A stretch of DNA of 64,000 bases. It comes from Alnus glutinosa. Taxonomy: Eukaryota; Streptophyta; Magnoliopsida; Fagales; Betulaceae. Positions 29,781 to 41,043 of the stretch are shown in pieces (position 1 is the first letter of the stretch; every line of letters starts with the position of its first letter). The notes below the pieces were generated by a model. It worked only from the letters and a program-made list of their open reading frames with translations. It was not told the origin of the DNA and made no database searches. A program made the translations under genes and the position numbers. The stretch covers positions 52,621,102 through 52,685,101 of the forward strand of contig NC_084886.1 of assembly GCF_958979055.1 (NCBI RefSeq), read 5' to 3'.

Positions 29781-32700
29781 ATGGAAGAGGATGACTTGCC
29801 ATGTTGCCAGCCCTTGTTTTGGGCGTATCTAATAATATGTTTAGTACTTTTGGCATTTGCAGGTATCACTTCAGGCCTTGCTTTGGGACTCTTGTCCTTC
29901 AGCCAAGTTGATCTTGAGGTCCTCATTAAGGCTGGGCAGCCAGAAGCACAGAAGAATGCAACAAAGGTTATGCCAGTTGTTAAAAACGAGCATTTACTTT
30001 TATGTACCCTCCTCACCGGAAAATCGCTAGCAATGGCGGTATGTCATGTATATATACATTATGTAAGTCTATATTCTGGAGTAAATTGGTTCTAAATATT
30101 GTATAATTGAAGGCACTGCCCATTTTCATGGACTCAATTCAACCGGCTTGGGTTGCCATTCTAGTGTCAACGGCCCTTGTACTTGCATTTGTAGAGGTGA
30201 ATTCTTTTATTGCTAAATGCAGTTTTATTGTTGAAACAAAATAATGCATGGTTATTAGGTTATTTATTCTATTTGGTTTCTGTAGATCATCCCCCAAGCC
30301 CTGTGTTCTCGTTATGCACTGAGTCTTGGTGCAAAACTTGCTACCTTTGTTAGTCTGCTTCTGCTGGTCTTCTTCCCTGTATCATATCCAATCAGTAAGG
30401 TAATTTCTATGTTAGATATAACTTGGCAGTGAGTTTCATCCAATTCATGGCATTGAATTCACAATTCTTTGTGGTTGTTCTTAAATGAAACAAACAAAAA
30501 GCAAAACCAACACAGTAATTGTTGTAACCAGAGAAACCAGTTAATTGTTGGCTTCACCATCCATTCCAACATCTATAATCTAATGGATATTTTCATTACG
30601 ATGAGTCAAAGCTAAATGAGGTGAAAAAAGTGCAAATCTTGTTTCTTTCTCACATATTGTCTTAAAAGTTTAAGTTGATAGGAAATGGTAATTTTAATTA
30701 TTTAATTAATATTTTAACATTCCCCTTCATGTGTGGGCTAACTCTTCCGCCCAAACACGTAGTGTGATATATTTAATTGAAATGTAAGGTGAATTACATA
30801 AACAATTGAAATGTGAGAGGTGAATTATAGAGGCTGAGTTTGAACTCCATCCTCTATTCTAATACCATGTTAAATCATCACTTGTTAGCCTAGTCATGGA
30901 GGAAACCGGGACATGCTTGGCTCTTTTTTTTCTTTCACGAATAAATAGCTTAGCTTGATGATAAAAGGAATAATTTTCAGATCAAATCTTTCGGACCTAG
31001 TAAGGCACGCCAACAATATATAAGATTATGACTGTAAATATTGGCGGTACTTTGCTGCTTTGTTTTGCTTGGCAATGAGGAACTTCTGCTTTGCAATATG
31101 TTTGAAATTCATATTTTCGCAGCTCTTAGATTGGTTTTTTGGGAAAGGTCATGGTTCACTATTAAGACGAGCAGAGCTGAAGACATTGGTGGATTTGCAT
31201 GCAAATGAGGTTGTCTTGTCTTATATTCAATCTCAAACTGCATACCATATGATTGCGTATTTGGTGGTTGATAGTGTTACTAATTGATATTCTGGTGTTC
31301 ATTATTAGGCAGGGAGAGGTGGAGAGTTATCACTTCATGAAACTTCTATTATTACCGGTGCTTTGGATTTAACAGAAAAAACTGCTAAAGATGCCATGAC
31401 ACCTATATCAGAGGCCTTTTCTCTTGATATAAATTCCAAACTCGATATGTATGTCCCCCTTTTTTATCTCTAACTGATAAGTGCAATTCCTTTACTCCTC
31501 TTGTTATTTACAATGACAGTTAATCTCCACTGTTAGGCATACAATGGGTTTAATAATGAGCAAAGGTCACAGTCGTATACCAATCTACTCTGGATATCCA
31601 ACAAATATCATTGGCGTCATTCTGGTAAGCAAATCAGCAATTAAAGTTTACTATCAACTGATAGGTCTGAGTTAGTTTCTGCGATGACCTCGAAAACTTG
31701 GTTAATCATTCTGCATCTCTCATTGATTACTTCATGCTTAGGAAGAATTGTAATTTATATGAACCCCTATTTCTTGTTATTAGGAAGATTGACACATTGG
31801 GCAGTCTTTCACTGATACTATAATATGTTTCAACATCACTCAACCTAAAATCTTAAGCGCCCAACTATGTTATATTAATCACCACCACATTGTTACACTC
31901 CCCTTAAAATGAAAGTTTTTTTTTATCAATCTTATGAGCAGTCTCCAGAATCACTTGTGTGTTATATGAGTTTGCCTGCATCATGCACCTTTGCCCCTAC
32001 TGAAGCTCTCGTTTGTGCTCGCGTCATGAACTTTTGCCCCTTATTCTAAGGACCCTCGTCCATGTCTGCACCTTGTACCTTTATCCCTCCTCCAAGAACC
32101 CTTGTTTGTGCTTGTACTACTCAACCATTGGCTCAGATACCATTTGTTAGCGAGATTAACATCATAGGAAATCTTTCACTAATACCATAATATAACATAT
32201 TGGGACACCACTCAACCCAAAAGATTAAATTTTATAGGCTTGAGCCCAACTATGCTATATTAACCACTCAAACTTGTGGCATTTTTTTAATGTGGGAGTT
32301 AATCTTTATACGCTCACAAATGTATACTCAACACTTGTTATGTGAATTAGCAAATTTGCACAGCTTATAGTGGAAGTGTTGGAACAAGTGGCTCATATTC
32401 TCTTGGGCATCATATCATATATATAAATAAAAGTCGAGTTCCAACTTAGAATTGGCATAGAATTATGACACGTGGTGTGAACCCATAATTTTTAAACATT
32501 GAACCGGTCTTTTAAGTAAAAAAACCGATGAATTTTTAAAGGTTGAACTGGCTTTGTCATGATTTTAATAAATTTATTATGCTTTAATAAAAATATCATG
32601 GGTGTGAAACTTTATGAGACCAAAATAAAGATTTTTTCGAATTATTGCATTAAGTGTCATTATAGCCACATTAAGTAGTGAGATTTTTTTTAAAAAGTTA

Positions 32701-35425
32701 TAATTAAAAACATCATATCATATAATTTTGCATGGATTTTTTAACCTATAATAAAAAGTACGATGAAGATGTGTTTAAATTTTGAAATTAATAAGAATTC
32801 TCACGCATAGCGCGGGTTATGAGCTAGTAGAGAGTAACAGTAAAGTGACCAGTTACCGAACTCAATTTTTGTGTAAATTGAGTGATGGAAAAGAAAAGTT
32901 GCATATTGTGAGTTTTAAAAAATACATGCTCATAAAAGACAATAATTAACTACATCGTATGATATGGTACTTCATATACCGATGACAACCATAGATTTAC
33001 CATTATGCAGATTTAGGGGTGAAAACCTGATTATGGTTTATCAGTTGAAATTGGTAATTGTAACCGGTTAGCCAAAATTGCCAACTAGCTCCGGTAATCG
33101 GTTATTTAATAATCGGCGAATAGGTTGTGGGGTGTGGGGGCAACGCCCTCGCGGTACGGTACAGGGTATTTTGGGGTTTTTCATATCTGTCCGTCCAATA
33201 GGGTTTTGTTATAAATAATTAAATATGTTATACTGTAGCCTTAAATCATATTATTGAATATAGCTGCACTCCTGTGGACGTAGGCACATTGTCGAACCAC
33301 GTAAATCTTTGTCTTGTTTTTCTCTTGCTCTCTCTCTTTTCGATTCCATATTATTCATCATTGTTGTGCACGGTAACAACAGGAAGAGTAAGTGAAAGGT
33401 TTTCAAACAATTACTAGTTCCAAGTAAAATGGAGAAAATGTGCTCAGATGATACACATTTCTAGCACAGTCATTTGATGCAGCAATATCTTTGGTGTCAT
33501 GTAACCGCAATACTAACATTTTTCTGGATTTAGGTTAAGAATTTGATCTTCTGCCGCCCTGAAGAAGAAATTCCAATAAAATATACGGCAATCAGGAAAA
33601 TTCCTAGGTATCAATTTTTACAACATTACAAATTTGTGTTCAATGTTGCTGTTGTTTTTGCCTAATGATGGCATCACTCTGTATATCGTTTGTCATAGGG
33701 TATATGACAATTGGCCACTCTATGATGTACTGCATTTATTTGAGAAGGGTCACTGCCATATGGCTGTTGTTATTCAGAGCAAGGAGGATGCTAACAACAT
33801 AGCAAATAATGCAATCGGCAACACTAACATGTTTACCATAAATACTAATTCCAGTTCATATCCACTGCCTGCAGAGCACAGAGGTAACACTAGTGTCATA
33901 CCTAATAGTACAATTTTTATTTTTTTTTTTATTTTTTTCTGTCTCTCACATTTTTTGTAACTATTAATATAAAATTTGAATTCATAGAAAACCACCACTA
34001 TCTTGGGACTGAAAGTTGTATATCACGATTTTACAGAATTATCTTCAATTGATGAGAAAGAGTATCTGAGTAACTCCACAGATGCATCTTCTCTTTTTTC
34101 GACTGACACAGACTATTATAGTGCTGTAATGACAAATTTCATTGAGCAAGATGGAAATTTGCATCCCCAGTATAAACAACGGGAACGAGGGGGTGGAAAA
34201 ACTTTACAGGATTATCTAGAATCTCATCGAGGAAATTTGGAGGAGGAGGTCATTGGAATCATCACAATGCAAGATGTTATAGAGGAACTGCTACAGGTAA
34301 TATTGTTAAGAGGTTATGGTTCATTTGATTGAAGTTTAACTTGAGTTGCATATTTTACGATTATCATAGTTAGCTGATATTGGCACGATTCATAAGACCT
34401 GTTCGTAAGCCGCTTTAATAAGAGTTGAAATATTAATCAAATGGTTAAGTTTATAATTTCCTATCAACTTAAGCTTTTAAGGTAATTGATGATTCAACAT
34501 GGTAAATATCAGAATAAAAATCTTAGCGTATCTCATTGAGAAAATAATGTAGTATTAGAAGAAGAGCAAAGGATGAAACATAAGTTTGCTTTTCTCTTGA
34601 CCCTCATTGCTAGACCAATGCACTCTTTATTAATAGTGCAATTAATATTTACATGAATTAAGTTTCTAGTGGTAATGCAACATTTTCATTATGCATAAGT
34701 AGATCAATGTTATTGCATGAAGTAATGTTACTCTTCACATTCATTTTACACTGATTGACTGGCATGTTTTAAGTAACTTTTCATGTTAGCCACTTAAAAC
34801 ATGTCACATCAGCCGATGTAAAATGAACATGAAGAGTAGCATTACTCTATTGCATTATAGCGTATGGTTATCAAACGTATCTTTCTAATTTATCTACTTC
34901 AATCTTTATATAAAACTACATAGTTCTTAACCAATTTTCTCTGGTTTTTATGGATGATAAGAAGGCTAAGTCTAGCTTTGGATGTGAGCCACTCTGTATA
35001 TCAAGAGTTGGGGATTAAAATGTAAATTTAGGATCAACTCTGGTTTCCATTTTTGTTTTCACATGTTTTTTTGAAGAAAGCTAATGCTTTTAGTTCTGTT
35101 CTCAAGGAAGATATACTGGATGAAACTGACCACTATGTCAACGTTCACAACAGGTGAGTAATGGCCGTTTATGTTGAAGCTAAATGCCACTCCACATCAT
35201 TTTTACTGATGTGTGTTATCTTTATCATTTGTTTATTTTTCCAGAATTAGAATCAATCTGATATCTTCAATAAGATCATCATCAAGGTCTTCAAGAAGAT
35301 CTTCTACTTCTAATATTCATGGGAGAACTCCAGAACCATCTCCACTACACTCTTGTGCATCATTCAGGGATTTACCTTTTTATGCAGCCCCCAGTCACAA
35401 GAGCCACTCCATATTCCTCCCCTGA
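29781..35425 (+). CDS. DUF21-CBS membrane protein, copy A (CNNM/MGR type), intron 1 lost, tail shortened
   Basis: Exons: 29781-30038, 30113-30196, 30286-30399, 31123-31209, 31309-31448, 31537-31624, 33534-33607, 33699-33883, 34037-34296, 35107-35153, 35245-35425; 505 residues. It starts [17 protein letters not shown], followed by the DUF21 membrane domain (about 10-190) and the CBS pair, with [37 protein letters not shown] and [19 protein letters not shown]. Plant relatives (At5g52790, MGR group) are linked to magnesium movement. Compared with copy C and the family, the core CTLLICN is CTLLTGK and FGEIIPQ is FVEIIPQ. Exons 1 and 2 of B and C are fused here without an intron. A frame change in the last exon replaces the conserved Ser/Pro-rich tail, and the final small exon of B and C is missing. 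The introns hold a Helitron, TRIMs and other repeats. Whether it is functional is unclear. Confidence 0.85.
30655..30860 (-). mobile_element. TRIM-like LTR fragment in DUF21-A intron
   Basis: On the minus strand this shows the end of an LTR, GTGATGATTTAACA, followed by a primer-site-like TGGTATTAGA. At the far end lies another LTR of the family (TGTTAAAATATTAATTAAAT). It is a degraded member of the family listed at 35578. Confidence 0.55.
31775..32281 (-). mobile_element. TRIM-like element with two short LTRs in DUF21-A intron
   Basis: Two related direct repeats of about 125-137 bp occur at about 31775-31897 and 32145-32281 (shared phrases TTTCACT, ATACTATAATAT, CACTCAACC, GCCCAACTATG, TATATTAA). 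Just inside the right repeat, GGCTCAGATACCA is the complement of a tRNA-Met-type primer site, and just inside the left repeat lies a purine-tract complement (CTCCCCTTA). This is the layout of a minus-oriented terminal-repeat retrotransposon in miniature. It has no coding capacity and is old. Confidence 0.6.
32415..32827 (+). mobile_element. Non-autonomous Helitron, about 413 bp
   Basis: The 5' end is TCATATATATAAATAAAAG and the 3' end is a GC-rich hairpin (CGCATAGCGCGGG) followed by TTATGAGCTAG. This gives the Helitron hallmarks: TC start, CTAG end, a terminal hairpin, no inverted repeats, and insertion between A (32414) and T (32828). It lies in the intron before DUF21-A exon 7 and has no coding capacity. 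Confidence 0.8.
34422..34540 (+). mobile_element. TRIM-like LTR fragment in DUF21-A intron
   Basis: This holds one LTR of the family described at 35578, ending TGATGATTCAACATGGTAAA, plus the beginning of its interior. Only a fragment is left. Confidence 0.5.
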
Positions 35426-35577
35426 AAACTCCTTGGTGAATTCTCCAGCTGGTTGATAGCCAAAATCCAGAATCATTGTGCATTTGTGCCCCCAAATGAT
35501 CACTTCTAAAAAACTCTCTTTTTTTTAAAAAAAAAAAAAAAAAAGAACTTCAATTACAAACAAAATACGAGCATTAT

Positions 35578-35840
35578 GTTAAGGTATTGTTTAAATGATT
35601 AAATTTATCATTTCTTATCAGTTTAAACTTTTGAGATAAGTGGTGATTGAACATTATATTAGAGCAGAGGTCATGAGTTTGAACCATATCTCTATAATTC
35701 ACCTCATATTTCAATTAAATATTTCACATGTTGAGCTTCACGTATTAAAGGAGCGTGTTAAAATATGAATTAAATAATTAAATTTATCTTTTTTCAGCAA
35801 CTTAAACTTTTAGAATAAATAGTAATTTATTATAAGGAAA
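35578..35840 (+). mobile_element. TRIM element, two LTRs visible, downstream of DUF21-A
   Basis: The left LTR (about 35578-35654) begins TGTTAAGGTATTG and ends GGTGATTGAACA. The interior opens with a primer-site-like region and includes GAGCAGAGGTCATGAG. The right LTR starts at about 35757 with TGTTAAAATATGAATTAAA. It is the clearest of the five family members in this window, about 260 bp, non-coding and old. Confidence 0.7.
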
Positions 35841-35930
35841 CGCATTAAGTTCCCTTCGCTGCAAAGTAATAGAATTGAAAATTTTGTTCGCTAGTTTAGA
35901 ATAAGCTCACTTCATATTTCAAAAAGAGCA

Positions 35931-36243
35931 TGTTAAAATAAACATAAAATATAAAGAGAATAGCGGAAGAAGAACATAAGAATTTCGGAATAGTTCGGCG
36001 TTCAGAGGCCTACATCTACTATTAAGAAGTGCCATGTGCAGGTACATTTTAATTTTAATTTTATTGACTCGATTCATTTGTGTTTTAAAGTGACTCTATT
36101 TATAGTAAAAAATGAGATAGGCGAAGTGGGATATAAGAAAGGTAAAATCTTAAAAAAATCTGATTACAATAATATGATAAATACTTAATAAGAAAATCAA
36201 CACAAATATAAAATAAAATAAAAAAAGATCCTATATTCTAACA
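35931..36243. repeat. Probable solo LTR, 313 bp
   Basis: The sequence starts TGTTAAAATAAACATAAAA and ends TATATTCTAACA, so it has LTR-like TG...CA ends. Its interior (GAATTTCGGAATAGTTCGGCG) resembles Copia-type LTRs of woody plants. No second LTR, interior or clear target duplication is seen. Confidence 0.45.
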
Positions 36244-36875
36244 GAACGATCCATTAGGGGCCCAATAAAAAAGGGGTACCCAAGCGGCCAGGCACGTGTC
36301 AACGGGCCAATAAAGAAAAGGCCTACCTTGAGCATTAAGAAATTGCTGCTGCACGATCACAGATTCACAAGATCCATATTGAGAAGATCGAGAATAAGGG
36401 ATCGAAGGAGTTGCTAGCTCTCGTGGTGGGTGTTACCGCGCTAGTGACGAAAGTGGTGGACTTATTTTAACGTTTTGCTGATCGAGAGTAGATTCGAACA
36501 ACTCGAACTTCGGTCGGCGCTACCAATCCCACCAAACACGCGGTGTTGATGCACTCAATGTCATGCACACCTCAAAAAAAAAAAAGAAAAAAAAAGAAAA
36601 AAAAAAAAAAATTAAGGTTGAGCTTTCTCTTAAACAAACTCTCTTTGTTTGTCATTACATGCGGTGATTTAAACATGCAATATGTTATTGTCTATGTAAG
36701 TCATCAATTCATTTTTAAGGTTTAGAAATATCTTATTTTATTCTCTTATTTATGGTAATAATGGAAGGTTGTAAATCACGATAATCCACTGCATGCTAAC
36801 ATGTGCAAACACGTGTGTGACCTCTAATTAAGCATGCAAGTCATTGTCTATAAGATGAGAGACAGAACTAATTAA

Positions 36876-37098
36876 GGACGCGTTTGGTAGACTTAAATGA
36901 TAATTATTTGGGAATAAAAACCGAGCATTACTATGAATACAAAAAGTTTGAATGGAATGACCATTCATATTCATTTGTTTGGGGATAACACATGAATTAA
37001 TACTAATTTTTTTAAAATATCCTAAGTAATGTGGCGCAATCAAATAAGAATAGTGATTCCATTCCTGAGTCTATTTATGTGTACCAAACATGCTCTTT
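36876..37098. mobile_element. Tourist-like (PIF/Harbinger) MITE, 223 bp
   Basis: The left end is GGACGCGTTTGGTAGACTTAAAT and the complement of the right end is AGAGCATGTTTGGTACACATAAAT. A TAA trinucleotide flanks both sides, as expected of Harbinger elements. It is AT-rich inside and non-coding. Confidence 0.65.
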
Positions 37099-37101
37099 TA
37101 A

Positions 37102-38504
37102 GTGTTGGTAGGGGGTATGTCTCCCTTGCTTTTCAAAATTTTCCTTAAACATTAAGTTTATACATAGGACTTAAAAATTAGACTTGGCGTTCCTTTCATA
37201 CTTTGGTCCCTTCGAATGAAAAATTCCGATTCAGTCCGCTTATGCTAAAGTGTGAAAACACTTATGTACGTGACCTCTAACCTCTAATTAAACGTGCAAG
37301 TCCTTGTCTATAACATACTGACGAAGTCATTTTTTATGCATTATGATGATATGATCTGTAAAGATAGCTATCATATTGTTGCCAACAAGTAATCTCAACT
37401 GCAAATGTAATTCTTTGAATAATTTTTTTAAAATTTTTTTCCTCTCTCCCTGTCGATAGGTATAGACAAAGGAACTGAATTAATCAATTTCATCAGCATG
37501 CATGCTGTCGAATACAATACTTGGATATGGTTTTTATTGTTAAACATATAGACCCATATCACTTTCAATAATTATTTAACAAGGTTTAGTGCCTTCTGCT
37601 GGCTTCTTTCTTAGTTATAGTTATATAATTATGACCAGACAATCAGAGGTGACAGTCCTTACCAAATGCATTGCTGTTTCCAGCCGCCATTGGCCTCGAG
37701 AGTCCCAAGCTAGCTAAATGTTATTTTTAATGAATCCAATGGTCTATAATATTATCTGCACAATTAGAGAGAATCCGGGGTCATCGAATTGCACAATTGC
37801 TGTTCATTGTTTACTCATACCAAGCACAAAAAGCTTTTTATGTGAAAAAGTTCAAATGGCACCGTTTTCTTGGGATTCCGTGACTTCAATTTGGTGGAGT
37901 TTTTACCAGGGAAAGCATAGAATGTAACTGGGAAACCAGTTACGAGCTACCCCAGTTACGAGCTACCCCAGTTACTTATGACAAAAGCTATCTGACATAG
38001 GTTCACAGCAATGAAGGATTGTTGAAGACGCAAAAGGTAATCTTTCTACCTTTAGTTGGTATCGGGCGGTCAATTGAAAATTTAGTATTTGTTTGTTGTA
38101 ACTAAATCCAAAAGCCCCCTCACAATCAATCTAAGTTATTGATGACACTAAGTTTACTTTTGCAGATTGTTTTTTCGTTTAAACGTGGATAGTTCTTGTC
38201 AAGTATCTCAGTTTTGAACTTTAGTTATAAGAGTTACTTCTCTCTTTAGAATCTGTAGAGACAGCAGCCTGTTAGGATCTATTTGGTCCAAAGGGCTCTG
38301 TATCTGTCTTCATATTTCCCATTCTTGTTGTCTTTCACCAAAACTCTAAACCCTTTGCTCTTTGTCTGTTAATGCCTACTTCTCTTTAAAGCCGACCCCT
38401 TCGACTGCATGCTTCATGCAATTATAACCTGTCAATCTGTCATTGCATTTTTCTTTTCTTTTTTTTGTTCATTCTTGGCCACACATAGTTCATCCAACAA
38501 CACA
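37102..38504. other. Intergenic region and upstream of DUF21-B, no gene seen
   Basis: It contains a short tandem duplication of CCAGTTACGAGCTAC near 37933-37965. The last 400 bp are related to the region upstream of DUF21-A, indicating that the duplication included the promoter. Confidence 0.45.
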
Positions 38505-40923
38505 ATGAGAGGAGATGATGTGCCTTGTTGCAAGACTGAGTTTTGGTTTTTTCTATGCATATGTATCGTCCTTGTGTCATTTGCTGGTATAGCATCAGGC
38601 CTGGCTCTGGGACTCCTGTCCTTCAGCCAAGTTGATCTTGAGGTCCTCATTAAGGCTGGTCAGCCCCAAGAGCGGAAGAATGCAGGTTGGAATTCAGATT
38701 TAACTAGATTTGAGCAATTTCCTTCAAATTATTATACTATAAATTATGCTCCACCAATTATTGTTCTTTTTTCTTTTGCTTATTGATCATCTGCAGCAAA
38801 GATAATGTCAATTGTTAAGAATGAGCATTTACTTTTGTGCACCCTGCTTGTGGGAAAATCACTAGCGATGGAGGTATGTCACATTCAATATAAAGAACAC
38901 AAAGTTTAAAATCTGAATTTAAATTGATTGAGACTGTTTGTCTTATTTAAGGCACTTCCAATTTTCCTGGATTCGATACTCCCGTCTTGGGCTGCTATTC
39001 TTATGTCAGTTACCCTCGTACTTGCGTTCGCAGAGGTAAAGTCTATATTGCACAACTCATTAATTGTTAAAACTCAAAAGACATGGGTGGTGTTATCTGT
39101 TTATATATTTATTTTATTTTTCTCTAGATCATCCCTCAAGCTGTCTGTTCCCGGTATGGACTAAGTCTTGGTGCAAAACTGTCTACCTTTGTTCGGCTGC
39201 TTCTGTTCGTCTTCTTTCCCATATCATATCCAATCAGTAAGGTAATCTTCGTTGCAAAAGCTTGACACAGAATGTTTTAGTTTGCTTGGTTTCGCCCTAC
39301 ACCTTTTTATCCATACTTAATTAACTTCCACCCATGAGTTGGAATGATATACAAACCAATGACATCAGTAAGAGCTCTAAAGCACACTAACAGGACTTCT
39401 GAAGGATAATTGGTAGTGGAGGACCATTAGAAATTATTTTAAACCTTTGTACTTCTAATCTACTAGCAGTGGCGGAGCCAGAAAATTGGTTTAGGGGGGT
39501 CAAAATTTTTTTAAAGAAAAATTGTGAATGAAAATGTAAGCCTTAAAACGAAATGCACAGAACTAACCATAAAACGCAAGATTATGTAAACAAAACACAC
39601 ACTTCAGCACCATAGGTCCATAGACACCCTTTCCTAAACAAAACACAGGTGCCGCCAGCTATATGCAAGATTACGTGTGGAAAATTATGCTCAAATGGTT
39701 TACAAGGTTTTTTTTGTAGATATGCTCTTCGAATTTTGTCTCTATCATTAGGATGGTAATCAGAAATTTTTTTCCTTAAATAGGGATCGGCTGCTAGATT
39801 TGCTAAATCTACCTCAATACGAGCTCGTTTAGAATTTGATTGTAGCTCAATTAAATCATTGTTCTCCATAATCTCAGACAACTACAATTATATATATTAT
39901 ACAATTAATATATGAAACAAAAATTTTAGGTCTATATATATTCCTAAGCAATTAAATATAAAAAAAATTATAAAAAAAAAAAAATCCAACTATAAAAAAA
40001 TAATAAATTAAAAAAACAATTAAAATATAAAAACTTAAATTTTAATCAAAATAAAAGTTGATTACATATTTACATACCTAATATGCTGGTTGAACTTTGA
40101 AGATTTAATTAAATGGTTGAAGCTTGAAAGCTTTGAGTAACGACAATGAGTTAGAAGCCGGATCCATCTTCTCCTCTGAGTTCAGTGATTTGAAACTTGT
40201 TCACAATTTGTAAAAATAATTGATGTATGTGTTAAGTTTAACCAAAGCTTTTAGATAGTCTTATGGGTTACGCAACTTACGCTCAAACCTCAAAGTTTAC
40301 AAATTTTCTGAGTGAGATTTGACTCTCACACGGCTCTAAGATCACTTCACAGTCTCGAGCACATCGCACTCTACACAAAAGACTGACCCGAACTGACACA
40401 TTGCACATGTTCACACACGCACGTCGTCGCACAGGCTGCACAAGTTGTAATTCATTTGGTTTTTTTGCACATGAATTCATTTGCTTTTTACACATAAATT
40501 CATTTGCATTCAATTTATTTACTTTTTGCATTAAATTGTTTTACTTTTTGCACGACTTCAAGCCTTGTAAATAGTAAAGACTCATCAGTCTCTTCACTCT
40601 CTTGTGAAATGTAAAGACTTTTAGTCAAAAAGAGTACATATTACTCAAAGGCTATTCAGTCTACTTGATAGGCAGCTGTCAGCTTGCTATGAGTTATCCG
40701 AAGATTCCGAACGTGCGCGACTCCAACTCTCCAAGTTATGAGTTATGAGTAATCCAACTTTTTTCCTTTTTTTTTATTTAAACGTTGCGTTTTGGATAAA
40801 GAATAAAAAAAATACTATCATCTTCTACCTTCGTCCTACTTCTTCAACCTCTGAAGAGTCTGAACTAAACTACTTACAGTCTTACAGAGTAAGTGAATAA
40901 TAGAAATGAGAAAGGTGGGGCAG

Positions 40924-40962
<39 letters not shown>

Positions 40963-41003
40963 AAGACAAAGCGTGGGCAAGCTTGCCCTTTGATAAATTG
41001 CTG

Positions 41004-41043
<40 letters not shown>

